Shown here piece after piece: positions 1-8,741 of a stretch of DNA of 42,581 nucleotides. The stretch covers positions 1 through 42,581 of the forward strand of contig NZ_CAMBNZ010000014.1 of the NCBI RefSeq assembly GCF_945869175.1. Reading direction: 5' to 3'. The notes under the pieces are model-generated. The model was not told the origin of the DNA. It searched no databases and saw nothing but the letters and a program-made list of their open reading frames with translations. Origin of the DNA: Limnohabitans sp. Rim8 (GTDB lineage: Bacteria; Pseudomonadota; Gammaproteobacteria; Burkholderiales; Burkholderiaceae_C). A program made the position numbers and the translations under genes. Position 1 is the stretch's first letter. Each line of letters opens with the position of its first letter.

Positions 1-711
1 TTGCGCGCTTACCTGAAAAGCAAAGGCGTGGCTGACAAAGACATCGACGAAAAATACACCCCGTTTGGCCACAGCGATTACCAAACCATCGTGGCCGATG
101 TGAAGAAATTCTCTGCCGGCGGCAAGACCGCGGTGGTGTCCACCATCAATGGTGACTCCAACGTGCCTTTCTACAAAGAGTTGGGCAATGCGGGCCTGAA
201 GGCCAAAGACGTTCCAGTGGTGGCTTTCTCGGTGGGTGAAGAAGAATTGCGCGGCGTGGACACCAAGCCTTTGGTTGGTCACTTGGCCGCATGGAACTAT
301 TTCATGTCGATCAAGAACCCCGCCAACGACGAGTTCACCAAAAAGTGGGCGACCTATGCCAAGGCCAAAAACATCGCCGGTCACAAAGACAAGCCTTTGA
401 CCAACGACCCGATGGAAGCCACTTACATCGGCATCAACATGTGGAAGCAGGCGGTTGAAAAAGCCAAGTCCACCGACACCGACAAAGTGATCGCGGCCAT
501 GGCCGGCCAGACCTTCAAGGCACCGAGCGGCATCACCAGCAAGATGGACGAGAAGAACCACCACTTGCACAAGTCGGTGTTCATTGGCGAGATCAAGGCC
601 GATGGCCAGTTCAACGTGGTGTGGAAGACACCTGGCCCCGTCAAAGCCAAGCCATGGAGCCCCTTCATTCCTGGCAACGACGTCAAACCTGACGAACCCG
701 CCAAGAAGTGA
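1..711 (+). CDS. urtA: UrtA, urea ABC transporter substrate-binding protein (C-terminal part)
   Basis: This is the C-terminal 236 residues of the periplasmic urea-binding protein of the UrtABCDE importer. The family is usually a little over 400 residues, so roughly the first 40% lies outside the window, and the in-frame TTG at base 1 is not the real start. The frame is open from base 1 to a TGA. The tail (PGNDVKPDEPAKK) and the segment with NDPMEATYIGINMWKQAVEKA are typical of the amide-binding branch of periplasmic binding proteins. It is followed by urtB, urtC, urtD and urtE in the standard order, which makes the assignment firm. The 100-base gap to urtB holds a terminator-like hairpin, so this gene is probably expressed above the rest of the operon. 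Confidence 0.93.
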   Translation: MRAYLKSKGVADKDIDEKYTPFGHSDYQTIVADVKKFSAGGKTAVVSTINGDSNVPFYKELGNAGLKAKDVPVVAFSVGEEELRGVDTKPLVGHLAAWNYFMSIKNPANDEFTKKWATYAKAKNIAGHKDKPLTNDPMEATYIGINMWKQAVEKAKSTDTDKVIAAMAGQTFKAPSGITSKMDEKNHHLHKSVFIGEIKADGQFNVVWKTPGPVKAKPWSPFIPGNDVKPDEPAKK

Positions 712-734
712 TCGTTTGAATCCGTTCTGAAAAA

Positions 735-764
735 GGGGAGGGCGTGGTCCCTCCCTATTTTTTT
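735..764 (+). terminator. Intrinsic terminator or attenuator between urtA and urtB
   Basis: A perfect 7-bp stem GGGAGGG (736-742) / CCCTCCC (749-755) with a 6-base loop is followed by TATTTTTTT. This is the form of a rho-independent terminator. Its place between a binding-protein gene and its permease genes suggests partial termination that leaves urtA in excess; that role is inference. Confidence 0.8.
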
Positions 765-813
765 GAAAGTTGACCGAAGGGGCCGCCGTGTGCCCGACCA
801 AGAGATGTTCAAG

Positions 814-2397
814 ATGAAACGATGGATTTTGAAAGCCGCGTGGATGGCCGGTGCTTTGTGGGGCCTGACGGCCGCACACGCGTTGACCATGGACGAGGCG
901 CTGGCGATTTCAGTGGGCGAAAGCGATGCGCGTGTGCAGGCTTTGGCGCAGGCCGTGGCCCAAGGCAATGAGAAGACCGCCGCATTTTTGCAAGCGCTGG
1001 CCGATGATGTGGTCAAGGTGGCCAAAGACCAGGTGCTGGTGGTGCGCGATGGGCAAGGCCTGAATCCTGTGACCGGACAAGCGGTGACCGTGCCCGCAGA
1101 CGCCGAAGATGTGATGCTGAACAACCGCCTGCGAGGCGAACTGGACACCGCCCTGGCGGCCTTGAAGTTGTTCAGTCCTGAAGTGAAGGTGCGCCGGTTG
1201 GCGGCCTTGTCGCTGCTCAAAGAGCCTGACGCCAGCCGCAAACCGCTGCTGGAAAAAGCCTTGGCGGCTGAAAAAGACCCGCAAGTGCAAAGCCTGGTGC
1301 GACAAGCGCGTGCCGCAGCCCTGCTCGGCAGCGAGGTGCCCAACGACCGTTTGCTGGCCGCGCGCGAACTGGCCGACAGCCAACAACCCGAAACCTTGCT
1401 GCTGCTGAACCAGCAACTGGCCCAAGAGCAAGAGCCTTCGGTAAAAAAACAAATTCAGAGCTCTTTGGCCACCGTGCAAGAGAGCTTGCGCTGGGGTGAA
1501 CGCTTGGGCACTTTGTTCACCGGCGCCAGTCTGGGTTCCATCTTGCTGCTGGTGGCTCTGGGTTTGGCCATCACGTATGGCCTGATGGGTGTGATCAACA
1601 TGGCGCACGGCGAGTTGATGATGATCGGTGCCTATGCCACCTATGTGGTGCAAGCCTTGTTCCGCCAATACATGCCAGGCGCATTCGATGTGTACTTGGC
1701 GGTGGCGATCCCCGTGTCCTTCCTCACCGCCGCTTTGGTGGGCGCTGTCATGGAGCGCACCGTGCTCAAACATTTGTATGGCCGCCCGCTGGAGACCTTG
1801 CTGGCCACCTGGGGCATCAGCTTGGTGCTCATGCAAGGCGTGCGCAGCTTGTTTGGTGCGCAAAACGTGGGTGTGGAAAACCCCTCCTGGATGAGCGGCT
1901 CGCTGCAGCTCTTGCCCAATCTGCAACTGCCTTGGAACCGTGTGCTCATCATCGTCTTTGCGGCAGCGGTGCTCATCGGTATGGCGCTGTTGATCGGCAA
2001 AACACGTCTGGGTCTGTTTGTGCGTGGTGTGACCCAAAACCGATCCATGGCCTCGTGCATGGGCGTGAACACGGCCCGCATCGACACCTATGCGTTTGCC
2101 TTGGGCTCTGGCATTGCCGGTTTGGCCGGCTGCGCCTTGAGCCAAGTGGGTAACGTCGGCCCTGATTTGGGCCAGAGCTACATCGTGGACTCGTTCAGGG
2201 GGGTGGTGCTGGGCGGCGTGGGGCAGCTGGCCGGTACGGTTTATGCGGCTTTGGGCCTGGGCTTGGCCAACAAATTGCTCGAGGGTTGGACCGGTGCGGT
2301 GCTGGCCAAGATTGCGGTGTTGGTGTTCATCATCGTCTTCATCCAGAAGCGCCCGCAAGGCATCTTCGCGATGAAGGGTCGCAGCGCTGAAGCGTGA
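814..2397 (+). CDS. urtB: UrtB, urea ABC transporter permease
   Basis: UrtB is one of two membrane permease subunits of the urea importer, 527 residues from the chosen start. It begins with a signal-peptide-like segment (MKRWILKAAWMAGALWGLTAAHA). A soluble, helical, presumably periplasmic region of about 220 residues follows, and then the LivH-type membrane domain from about residue 230. That domain contains ITYGLMGVINMAHGELMMIGAY, the hallmark of branched-chain-amino-acid/urea permeases. The long N-terminal region is known in proteobacterial UrtB. I chose ATG 814 because AAGAGA sits just upstream and the signal peptide then starts directly; ATG 805 or TTG 763 would add short stretches without signal character. 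The stop codon almost touches urtC. Confidence 0.92.
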   Translation: MKRWILKAAWMAGALWGLTAAHALTMDEALAISVGESDARVQALAQAVAQGNEKTAAFLQALADDVVKVAKDQVLVVRDGQGLNPVTGQAVTVPADAEDVMLNNRLRGELDTALAALKLFSPEVKVRRLAALSLLKEPDASRKPLLEKALAAEKDPQVQSLVRQARAAALLGSEVPNDRLLAARELADSQQPETLLLLNQQLAQEQEPSVKKQIQSSLATVQESLRWGERLGTLFTGASLGSILLLVALGLAITYGLMGVINMAHGELMMIGAYATYVVQALFRQYMPGAFDVYLAVAIPVSFLTAALVGAVMERTVLKHLYGRPLETLLATWGISLVLMQGVRSLFGAQNVGVENPSWMSGSLQLLPNLQLPWNRVLIIVFAAAVLIGMALLIGKTRLGLFVRGVTQNRSMASCMGVNTARIDTYAFALGSGIAGLAGCALSQVGNVGPDLGQSYIVDSFRGVVLGGVGQLAGTVYAALGLGLANKLLEGWTGAVLAKIAVLVFIIVFIQKRPQGIFAMKGRSAEA

Positions 2398-2411
2398 ACA
2401 GGGGCATGAAC

Positions 2412-3524
2412 ATGAACAAATTCGAACTTCCAACCCATGCGCCTTTGCTCGGCAGAAAAGCCTGGACGGCGTTCCTCTTGGCGCTCATCGTGGTGGGCGT
2501 GCTGGCCCCGGTGCTGAACTTGTGGGTGCCTGCAGGCAGCCCCTTGCACATGAGCGACTTTGCGGTGTCCTTGATCGGCAAGATCATGTGCTACGCCATC
2601 TGTGCGCTGGCCATGGACCTGATCTGGGGCTACACCGGCATTTTGTCGCTGGGCCATGGCCTGTTCTTTGCCTTGGGCGGCTACGTCATGGGCATGTACC
2701 TGATGCGCCAGATCGGCCAGGACGGCAACTACAAAAGCGAGCTGCCCGACTTCATGGTGTTTCTGGACTGGAAGGAGCTGCCTTGGCATTGGACGCTCTC
2801 GGACAGCTTCATCGCCACATTGCTGCTGGTGGTGCTGGTGCCGGGTTTGATCGCCTTTGTGTTCGGGTACTTTGCCTTCCGTTCGCGCATCAAAGGGGTG
2901 TACTTTTCCATCATCACCCAGGCCATGACTTATGCGGCCATGCTCTTGTTCTTCCGCAACGAGACCGGGTTTGGTGGCAACAACGGCTTCACCGATTTCA
3001 AGCGGATTTTGGACTTGCCCATCGCCACGCCCAGCATGCGCATGACGCTGTTTGTGCTGACAGGTTTGACGCTGTTGGGCTTCTTTTTGTTCTCACGCTG
3101 GTTGGTGGGCAGCAAATATGGCCGGGTGTTGATGGCGATTCGCGATGCCGAAACGCGGGTCATGTTTTCGGGCTATTCGCCACTGCCGTACAAGCTGAGC
3201 ATTTGGGTGATTTCGGCGGTGATGTGCGGCATTGCGGGCGCTTTGTATGTGCCTCAGGTGGGCATCATCAACCCCGGTGAGATGAGCGCGGCCAACTCGA
3301 TCGAGATGGCGGTTTGGGCGGCGGTGGGTGGGCGTGGCACCTTGATCGGCCCGATCGTCGGGGCTTTCTTGGTCAATGGCGCCAAAAGCTGGCTCACCGT
3401 CACCGCGCCCGAGTTTTGGTTGTACTTTTTGGGTGCGTTGTTCATTGCCGTGACTTTGTATTTGCCGAACGGGGTGGTCGGCTTGCTCGCGAAATTCAAA
3501 AACAAGAAAGGCGGTGCGGCATGA
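2412..3524 (+). CDS. urtC: UrtC, urea ABC transporter permease
   Basis: UrtC is the second permease subunit of the urea importer (LivM type), about 370 residues with around ten hydrophobic segments. Recognisable family stretches include LIWGYTGILSLGHGLFFALGGY near residue 75 and the loop RDAETRVMFSGYSPLPYKL, the coupling region that contacts the ATPases. Start choice: GTG 2394, ATG 2406 and ATG 2412 are all in frame. Only ATG 2412 has a purine-rich ribosome site (AGGGG, 2400-2404) at normal spacing. The end overlaps the urtD start by four bases (ATGA), indicating translational coupling. Confidence 0.92.
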   Translation: MNKFELPTHAPLLGRKAWTAFLLALIVVGVLAPVLNLWVPAGSPLHMSDFAVSLIGKIMCYAICALAMDLIWGYTGILSLGHGLFFALGGYVMGMYLMRQIGQDGNYKSELPDFMVFLDWKELPWHWTLSDSFIATLLLVVLVPGLIAFVFGYFAFRSRIKGVYFSIITQAMTYAAMLLFFRNETGFGGNNGFTDFKRILDLPIATPSMRMTLFVLTGLTLLGFFLFSRWLVGSKYGRVLMAIRDAETRVMFSGYSPLPYKLSIWVISAVMCGIAGALYVPQVGIINPGEMSAANSIEMAVWAAVGGRGTLIGPIVGAFLVNGAKSWLTVTAPEFWLYFLGALFIAVTLYLPNGVVGLLAKFKNKKGGAA

Positions 3525-4396
3525 CGCCCGATCTGCTGAAACAAGGCGCTGAGCGTGTGGCCCGTTTGGCCCAGCAGCGCGTGGAATCCACAGAATCCGG
3601 TGGCCGCAATGCGGGTTACGGCCGTGTGGTGCAAGACACTTCCGAAGTGGATGTGACGCATGGCCGTATTTTGTACCTCGAAGACGTGAGCGTGAGCTTT
3701 GATGGCTTCAAGGCCATCAACAAGCTGTCCCTGGACATCGCGCCGGGTGAGTTGCGTTGCATCATCGGCCCCAACGGCGCGGGCAAAACGACGATGATGG
3801 ACATCATCACCGGCAAGACCCGACCCGATGAAGGGACGGTGTTCTTCGGCAGCACCATCGACTTGCTGCGCCACAACGAGCCCGAAATCGCACAGTTGGG
3901 AATCGGTCGCAAGTTTCAAAAGCCGACGGTGTTCGAGCACTTGAGCGTGTTTGAAAACCTGGAACTCGCCTTGAAGACCCCCAAAGGCGTGAAAGCCTCC
4001 ATGCTCTTCAAGCTGGATTCTCGCCAAAGTGACCGCTTGGCCGAGGTGCTGCACACCATCCACCTGGCCGACAGCGTTCGGGTGCAGGCGGGAACGCTGA
4101 GCCACGGCCAAAAGCAGTGGCTTGAGATCGGGATGCTGCTGATGCAAGACCCCAAACTCCTGCTGCTCGACGAACCGGTGGCCGGCATGACCGACCAGGA
4201 AACCGAACGCACCGCCGAGTTGTTCCTCACGCTCAAAGGCAAGCACTCGCTGATGGTGGTGGAGCACGACATGGGTTTCATCCGCACCATCTCCGACATT
4301 GTCACCGTGCTGTGTGACGGCTCGGTTCTGGCCCAGGGCACGCTCGATCAGGTGCAAGCCGACGAGCGTGTGATCGAAGTGTATTTGGGGCGTTGA
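3521..4396 (+). CDS. urtD: UrtD, urea ABC transporter ATP-binding protein
   Basis: UrtD is an ATPase subunit of the urea importer, 291 residues. It has Walker A (GPNGAGKTT), a signature motif (LSHGQKQWLEIGM) and Walker B (LLLLDEPVAG), with the LivG/UrtD-type ending VIEVYLGR. About 50 residues precede the ABC fold, which begins near LYLEDVSVSFDGFKAIN; this leader is polar and longer than in many homologues. The start ATG overlaps the urtC stop, so I prefer it over earlier in-frame starts that would run through urtC. The next gene, urtE, begins two bases after the stop. Confidence 0.93.
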   Translation: MTPDLLKQGAERVARLAQQRVESTESGGRNAGYGRVVQDTSEVDVTHGRILYLEDVSVSFDGFKAINKLSLDIAPGELRCIIGPNGAGKTTMMDIITGKTRPDEGTVFFGSTIDLLRHNEPEIAQLGIGRKFQKPTVFEHLSVFENLELALKTPKGVKASMLFKLDSRQSDRLAEVLHTIHLADSVRVQAGTLSHGQKQWLEIGMLLMQDPKLLLLDEPVAGMTDQETERTAELFLTLKGKHSLMVVEHDMGFIRTISDIVTVLCDGSVLAQGTLDQVQADERVIEVYLGR

Positions 4397-4398
4397 AG

Positions 4399-5103
4399 AT
4401 GCTTGAAGTAAAGAACATCCATCAGTACTACGGCGGCTCGCACATCCTGCGTGATGTGAGCCTGAGCGCCGAACAAGGTCAGGTCACGGTGCTGCTCGGG
4501 CGCAATGGCGTGGGCAAAACCACCTTGCTCAAATCGCTCATGGGCTTGGTGCCCATCAAAAGCGGCAGCGTCACGCACAGTGGACGTGACCTGACGGTAG
4601 CCAAGCCTTACGAACGCGCGGCAGCCGGTATCGGCTACGTGCCGCAAGGCCGAGAAATATTTGCGCGGTTGACGGTGGAAGACAACTTGCGCATGGGCTT
4701 GGCGACGCAGCCTGGCGGCACCCCGATTCCCACTGAGTTGTTTGAGTTGTTCCCTGTGCTCAAGCAAATGCTGCACCGCCGGGGCGGTGACTTGTCGGGC
4801 GGCCAGCAGCAGCAACTGGCGATTGCCCGTGCCTTGGCCGCCAAGCCGCGTTTACTCATCTTGGACGAGCCCACCGAAGGCATTCAGCCGAGCATCATCA
4901 AAGACATTGGCCGCGTGATTCGCCAACTGGCCGATGTGGGCCTGCAGGGCCAACGCATGGCGGTATTGTTGTGCGAGCAGTACTACGACTTTGCCGAAGA
5001 GCTGGCCGACCAGTACCTGGTGATGGAGCGTGGCGAGGTGATCGCACGCGGTCCGGGCAGCGAGATGAAGGAAAAGAACATTCAGCAGTTGGTGGCGATT
5101 TGA
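4399..5103 (+). CDS. urtE: UrtE, urea ABC transporter ATP-binding protein
   Basis: UrtE is the second ATPase of the urea importer (LivF type), 234 residues. It has Walker A (GRNGVGKTT), the signature LSGGQQQQLAIARAL and Walker B (LLILDEPTEG), and ends with the family-typical block QQLVAI. ATG 4399 starts two bases after the urtD stop; TTG 4393 is a possible start two codons earlier. It is the last gene of the urt operon: the next gene, ureD, lies on the other strand, with only 19 bases between the two stop codons and no obvious bidirectional terminator there. Confidence 0.93.
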   Translation: MLEVKNIHQYYGGSHILRDVSLSAEQGQVTVLLGRNGVGKTTLLKSLMGLVPIKSGSVTHSGRDLTVAKPYERAAAGIGYVPQGREIFARLTVEDNLRMGLATQPGGTPIPTELFELFPVLKQMLHRRGGDLSGGQQQQLAIARALAAKPRLLILDEPTEGIQPSIIKDIGRVIRQLADVGLQGQRMAVLLCEQYYDFAEELADQYLVMERGEVIARGPGSEMKEKNIQQLVAI

Positions 5104-5122
5104 TTCTTTAGGAGCGACGCGC

Positions 5123-5953
5123 CTACAGATTCCACAAGCGGGGCAAGGTTCCACCCAGGCCCCACATCTCATGCCGCCAAGCCGCCCACACTTGCCTGAG
5201 TAATTGCATTGCAGGTTCGGTCACCGGTGAGAGTGCGCGCATCACAATGACTTGCTTGTGCGGTGAGGTGACCCCTGCCGTCAAACGCAAAGGGGATGCC
5301 TCCAAAAGCTCGCGCGCGCAAGCCAAAGCCCGTTCGCTGCGTTCTGGCGCAATCGCGCTGCCCGCTGCAAACACCAGCGTGGCCATGCAGCGCTGGCCGG
5401 CCAGGCCCAGTGGGCTGTTCATCAGCCGGGTGTCGGTGGCGCTGAGGGTGCCGCGTTCCAGCCACACGCCGGGAATCTCCAGGTGCTGGCGAAACGTGCC
5501 TTGTGCAAAAGGCATGTCGGCTGCAGGCAGGCCCAGTGCCGTGATGTCCCAGGTCATCATTTCGCTGCCCGGGGCCAAATCAAACACGGCGCGGTTCAGG
5601 CCATCGCAGCCGTTGTAGGCAATCGCTTCCAGCGGCAACCATTCCAGCCGGGCATCGGCCTCCAGGCGTGCATGCACTTGTTGCGTGGCCAAGCCCGCTT
5701 CGCTTCTGTAAAAACGTGTGGCACCGGGTGTGGTCACCAAGCCGTGTGCGCAAGCGCCCACGCTGACTTGCATGTCGAGGGTGTCGCCCCCCACCAAGCC
5801 GCTGGGTGGGTGGACCAGCACGTTGTGGCAAATGGCATCGCCCTCAGGGTAGAGGCTTTGCAAGATGCGCAACGGCCCTTGGTGCAGGTAGCGGGCGACG
5901 CTGCGCTCGGACTCCAGGGTGTAGTCCAGCTTCAGACTGGCGTGCCAGGTCAT
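5123..5953 (-). CDS. ureD: UreD, urease accessory protein
   Basis: UreD (UreH) is the scaffold that binds urease apoenzyme and, with UreF and UreG, delivers nickel in the cytoplasm. At 276 residues from ATG 5953 it has normal length. Family stretches visible include GPLRILQSLYPEG, HPPSGLVGGDTL and TPGATRFYRS. I chose the start at MTWHASLKLDY, where homologues begin; the frame stays open upstream into the permease gene, but that part has no UreD character. It lies 34 bases behind the permease gene on the same strand, so it looks like the last gene of that transporter operon. Urease genes usually follow ureD, but here the next gene is the convergent urtE, so the urease subunits must be elsewhere. 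Confidence 0.88.
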   Translation of the reverse strand: MTWHASLKLDYTLESERSVARYLHQGPLRILQSLYPEGDAICHNVLVHPPSGLVGGDTLDMQVSVGACAHGLVTTPGATRFYRSEAGLATQQVHARLEADARLEWLPLEAIAYNGCDGLNRAVFDLAPGSEMMTWDITALGLPAADMPFAQGTFRQHLEIPGVWLERGTLSATDTRLMNSPLGLAGQRCMATLVFAAGSAIAPERSERALACARELLEASPLRLTAGVTSPHKQVIVMRALSPVTEPAMQLLRQVWAAWRHEMWGLGGTLPRLWNL

Positions 5954-5987
5954 GCCGTGAGCCGTGGCAACATCAATGGCGCCCAGT

Positions 5988-6755
5988 TCATTCGCCTTGA
6001 GAACCCCTGTGGGCCCAGCCAGTGGTCCGCTTTTCGATGGCGCTGAACAGTTCGTACATGGCCAGGGCCATCGCACCGACCACCACCAAGCCAGAAAACG
6101 CCAGGCCCATTTGCATGGCCGAGCCCGCCGAGATCAGCAGGTAGCCAATGCCTTCGTTCGAGGCCGTCATCTCGGACACGGTGGTGCCCACAAAAGCCAA
6201 GGTGATCGCGACTTTGAGCGAGCCGTAAAAGTAAGGCATGGAGCGGGGCAGGCCGATTTTGATCAGGACGTCCCAGCGTTTGGCGCCCAGCACGCGCAGC
6301 ACGTCTTCCAGCTCAGGCTCCAGCGTGGCCAAGCCGGTGGCGATGTTCACCATGATCGGGAAGAAGCTGATGAGAAAGGCGGTGAGGATGGCGGGCCCGA
6401 TACCGATGCCAAACCAGACCACCAAAATCGGCACGAAGGCCGCTTTGGGCAGGGCGTTGAAGGCGGTCATGAGCGGGTACACGGCGGCATAAGCCAAACG
6501 TGAGCTGCCGATGATGAAGCCCAGCAACACGCCCACCACGATGGCGATGCCAAAGCCCACCATGGTCACCCAATAGGTGCGCCAGGCGTGGCCCGCGATC
6601 ACGTCGCGGTATTCCACGGTTTGCTGTGCGATGCGCCAAGGGCTGGGGAAAACGAATTCCGACACGTTGAAGGCGCGGCACAGAACTTCCCAAAGCAGGA
6701 TGGTCAGCACCAGCAAGATCCAAGGGGACCAGGTTTCCAGTGATTTATTTTTCAT
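5988..6755 (-). CDS. ABC transporter permease, nitrate/sulfonate/NMT1 importer type
   Basis: Inner-membrane permease of 255 residues with about six hydrophobic segments. The cytoplasmic EAA-like coupling loop is seen as ELEDVLRVLGAKRWDVLIKI, followed by LPRSMPYFYGSLKVA. This is the SsuC/TauC/ThiX-like (BPD_transp_1) family. ATG 6755 is preceded by GGGAG at good spacing, which fixes the start; a longer frame upstream overlaps the ATPase gene. The gene lies 13 bases after the ATPase stop and 34 bases before ureD. The substrate cannot be read from this subunit; context points to a purine or ureide compound. Confidence 0.9.
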   Translation of the reverse strand: MKNKSLETWSPWILLVLTILLWEVLCRAFNVSEFVFPSPWRIAQQTVEYRDVIAGHAWRTYWVTMVGFGIAIVVGVLLGFIIGSSRLAYAAVYPLMTAFNALPKAAFVPILVVWFGIGIGPAILTAFLISFFPIMVNIATGLATLEPELEDVLRVLGAKRWDVLIKIGLPRSMPYFYGSLKVAITLAFVGTTVSEMTASNEGIGYLLISAGSAMQMGLAFSGLVVVGAMALAMYELFSAIEKRTTGWAHRGSQGE

Positions 6756-6768
6756 GTGCGGCTCCCGC

Positions 6769-7587
6769 TTATTGATGAATCGCCGCACCGGTCTTGCGCA
6801 TGGCACCGATGTGGCCGCGCAGCTCGTGCACGATGTTGGTGAATTCGGGGGTGTAGGTGATCTCCAGATCCCGCGGGCGCGGCAGGTCGATCTCGCGCTT
6901 GACCACAAAGCGGCCGGGGCTCTTGCTCATCACATACACCGTATCGGCCAGGAACACCGATTCGCGCAGGTCGTGCGTGACCAAAATCACGTTGAACTTT
7001 TGCTCTGTCCACAAGTCGCGCAAGATGCACCAGAGTTCTTCCCGGGTGAAGGCATCGAGTGCGCCAAAGGGCTCGTCGAGCAGCAGCATTTTGGGTTCGT
7101 GGATCAGGGCGCGGCAGATGCTGGCGCGTTGCTGCATGCCGCCCGACAGTTGCCAGGGGAACTTGTCTTCGTAGCCACCCAGGCCCACCGTGTTCAGCAG
7201 TTTGCGGGCGCGTTCCGCGTATTCGGCCTTTTTTTGTTTGAAGTTGGAGCGGTAAGGCTCGACGATTTCCAAGGGAAGCAGCACGTTGTCCAGCGTGGTT
7301 CGCCATGGCAGCAAAGACGAGGCTTGGAACGCCATGCCACTGATCTTGAGCGGACCGGTCACGGGCTGGCCGTCGACCAGAATGTGGCCTTTGCTGGGCA
7401 TCTTCAGGCCTGTGGTCAGTTTCATGAAGGTGGACTTGCCACAACCCGATGGGCCGACGATGGCGATGAATTCGCCTTGCTTGACCTGCAGGTTGATGTC
7501 TTCCACCGCAAAGTGGTTTTGAGCCAGCAACTCATCGTTGTAGGCCAGCCAGACATTTTGGAAATCAACGAATGATTCTTGGGTCAT
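6769..7587 (-). CDS. ABC transporter ATP-binding protein, NMT1-type importer
   Basis: ATPase of 272 residues pairing with the adjacent permease. It has Walker A (GPSGCGKST), the Q-loop region (MAFQASSLLPWRT), the signature LSGGMQQRASICRAL and Walker B with D-loop (MLLLDEPFGALD), the usual SsuB/TauB/nitrate-type pattern. ATG 7587 was chosen because the upstream in-frame extension would be encoded by the intergenic region that holds a putative GntR operator (7611-7630). The ribosome site is weak. The 120-base gap to the binding-protein gene, with that operator inside it, suggests that ATPase, permease and ureD may have a promoter of their own. Confidence 0.9.
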   Translation of the reverse strand: MTQESFVDFQNVWLAYNDELLAQNHFAVEDINLQVKQGEFIAIVGPSGCGKSTFMKLTTGLKMPSKGHILVDGQPVTGPLKISGMAFQASSLLPWRTTLDNVLLPLEIVEPYRSNFKQKKAEYAERARKLLNTVGLGGYEDKFPWQLSGGMQQRASICRALIHEPKMLLLDEPFGALDAFTREELWCILRDLWTEQKFNVILVTHDLRESVFLADTVYVMSKSPGRFVVKREIDLPRPRDLEITYTPEFTNIVHELRGHIGAMRKTGAAIHQ

Positions 7588-7610
7588 GTTGTGGGCTTTA
7601 AAATGGTGTT

Positions 7611-7630
7611 CGAAAGTGTATACAAATATT
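7611..7630 (-). promoter_or_regulatory. Putative GntR operator, variant copy, upstream of importer ATPase
   Basis: Read on the minus strand this contains TTGTATACACTT, the same 12 bases found at 13631-13650 and 23361-23380, centred on the palindrome TGTATACA (7617-7624). TATACA would serve as a -10 element about 30 bases before ATG 7587, so a bound repressor would block the promoter. Sequence match is seen directly; function is inferred. Confidence 0.55.
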
Positions 7631-7706
7631 CCGATTGAAAAGCCCACTGACGCAAAAGGCGTTCCCGTGGGCTTGGGCACCGGTCAAAAACCGGTCTGGG
7701 TGGAAT

Positions 7707-8741
7707 TTACTTCTTGGCCTTGGGCAAGATGTCGAGTTCTTTGGCCGTGGGCAAGAAAGCGCCACTCCAAATGTCGTCGACCTTCACGCGGGTTTTGGTG
7801 TTGAAGGCATCCGACACTTGCGAGGCCATCAGGCTCAGGCGAGGGCCGTTGACTTGACCGAAACCTTCGGCACGGGCCGATGGGCTGTTGATGACGGTGT
7901 CGATGGCCAATTGCAGGCGGCGCGTTTCCAGTGCTACGTTGATGATGCCGTCACGCGCCTTGACCGATTCGATGGCCTTGGCCGGATCGGCGATCACGTC
8001 CTTCGCGCCTTTGCTGAAGGCGGTCAAGAAGGCTTTTACGGCGGCTGGGTTTTCTTTCAGGATCTTGGGCGAGGCGATGATCGCATTGCCATAGAGCTTC
8101 ACACCAAAGTCGGGGTACTGCATCACGACCACGTCCTCGGCTTTGACGCCACGCGCTTCGATGTTGAGCAGCGAGGTGAAGGTGAAGCCAGTGATGGCGT
8201 CCACATCGCCGCGCACCAACATGGTTTCACGCAAAGGCGGGTCCATGGCAGTCCAAGCCACGTTGCCAATGTCATTGGCTTTTTGGAAGATGGGGAAAGC
8301 GCGGCGGCCTGCGTCAAACACCGGGGCACCCAGCTTTTTGCCAGCCAGGTCAGCCGGGGTCTTGATGCCGGACTTCTTCAAGGCCATCACCGAAGCGGGG
8401 GTGTTGTTGTAGACCATCATGATGGCCACGGGCTTGTTGGGGGCGTCCGGGTTGTTGGCGTGGAATTCCATCAGGGCGGCCAAGTCCGCAAAGCCCAGGT
8501 CGTAAGTGCCCGAAGCCACGCGGGTCACCGCGCCACCCGAGCCGTTGCCTGAATCGACGGTCACATCCAGTTTGGCGTCCTTGAAATAGCCCTTGGCAAC
8601 GGGCAAGAGGAAGAAGGCTGAAGGTCCCTCAAAGCGCCAGTCCATCTGGAATTTGATGGGGGTGGTTTGAGCTTGGGCAGTGCCAAAGGCAGCCGCAGCG
8701 GCCAATACGGCTGTGGCCTTGAGGAAGAAACGCTTGTTCAT
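7707..8741 (-). CDS. NMT1/THI5-like ABC transporter substrate-binding protein
   Basis: Periplasmic binding protein of 344 residues. A clear signal peptide (MNKRFFLKATAVLAAAAAFGTAQA) ends near residue 24. The mature protein opens with IKFQMDWRFEGPSAFFLLPVAKGYF, the hallmark of the NMT1/THI5 family, whose members bind pyrimidine precursors, sulfonates, nitrate or purine-related compounds. ATG 8741 has GGAG seven bases upstream. It is the first gene of an importer operon that continues with ATPase, permease and ureD. Since the flanking genes catabolise purines and ureides, uptake of xanthine, urate or an allantoin-like compound is the likeliest role. The name NMT1 does not by itself imply thiamine. 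Confidence 0.87.
   Translation of the reverse strand: MNKRFFLKATAVLAAAAAFGTAQAQTTPIKFQMDWRFEGPSAFFLLPVAKGYFKDAKLDVTVDSGNGSGGAVTRVASGTYDLGFADLAALMEFHANNPDAPNKPVAIMMVYNNTPASVMALKKSGIKTPADLAGKKLGAPVFDAGRRAFPIFQKANDIGNVAWTAMDPPLRETMLVRGDVDAITGFTFTSLLNIEARGVKAEDVVVMQYPDFGVKLYGNAIIASPKILKENPAAVKAFLTAFSKGAKDVIADPAKAIESVKARDGIINVALETRRLQLAIDTVINSPSARAEGFGQVNGPRLSLMASQVSDAFNTKTRVKVDDIWSGAFLPTAKELDILPKAKK

Noticed and set aside
910-2433. Long open frame on the minus strand opposite urtB (507 codons)
   Set aside because: It is rich in His, Gln and Arg as expected for the reverse of a GC-rich codon-biased gene, has no family motif, and the plus-strand frame is unmistakably UrtB.
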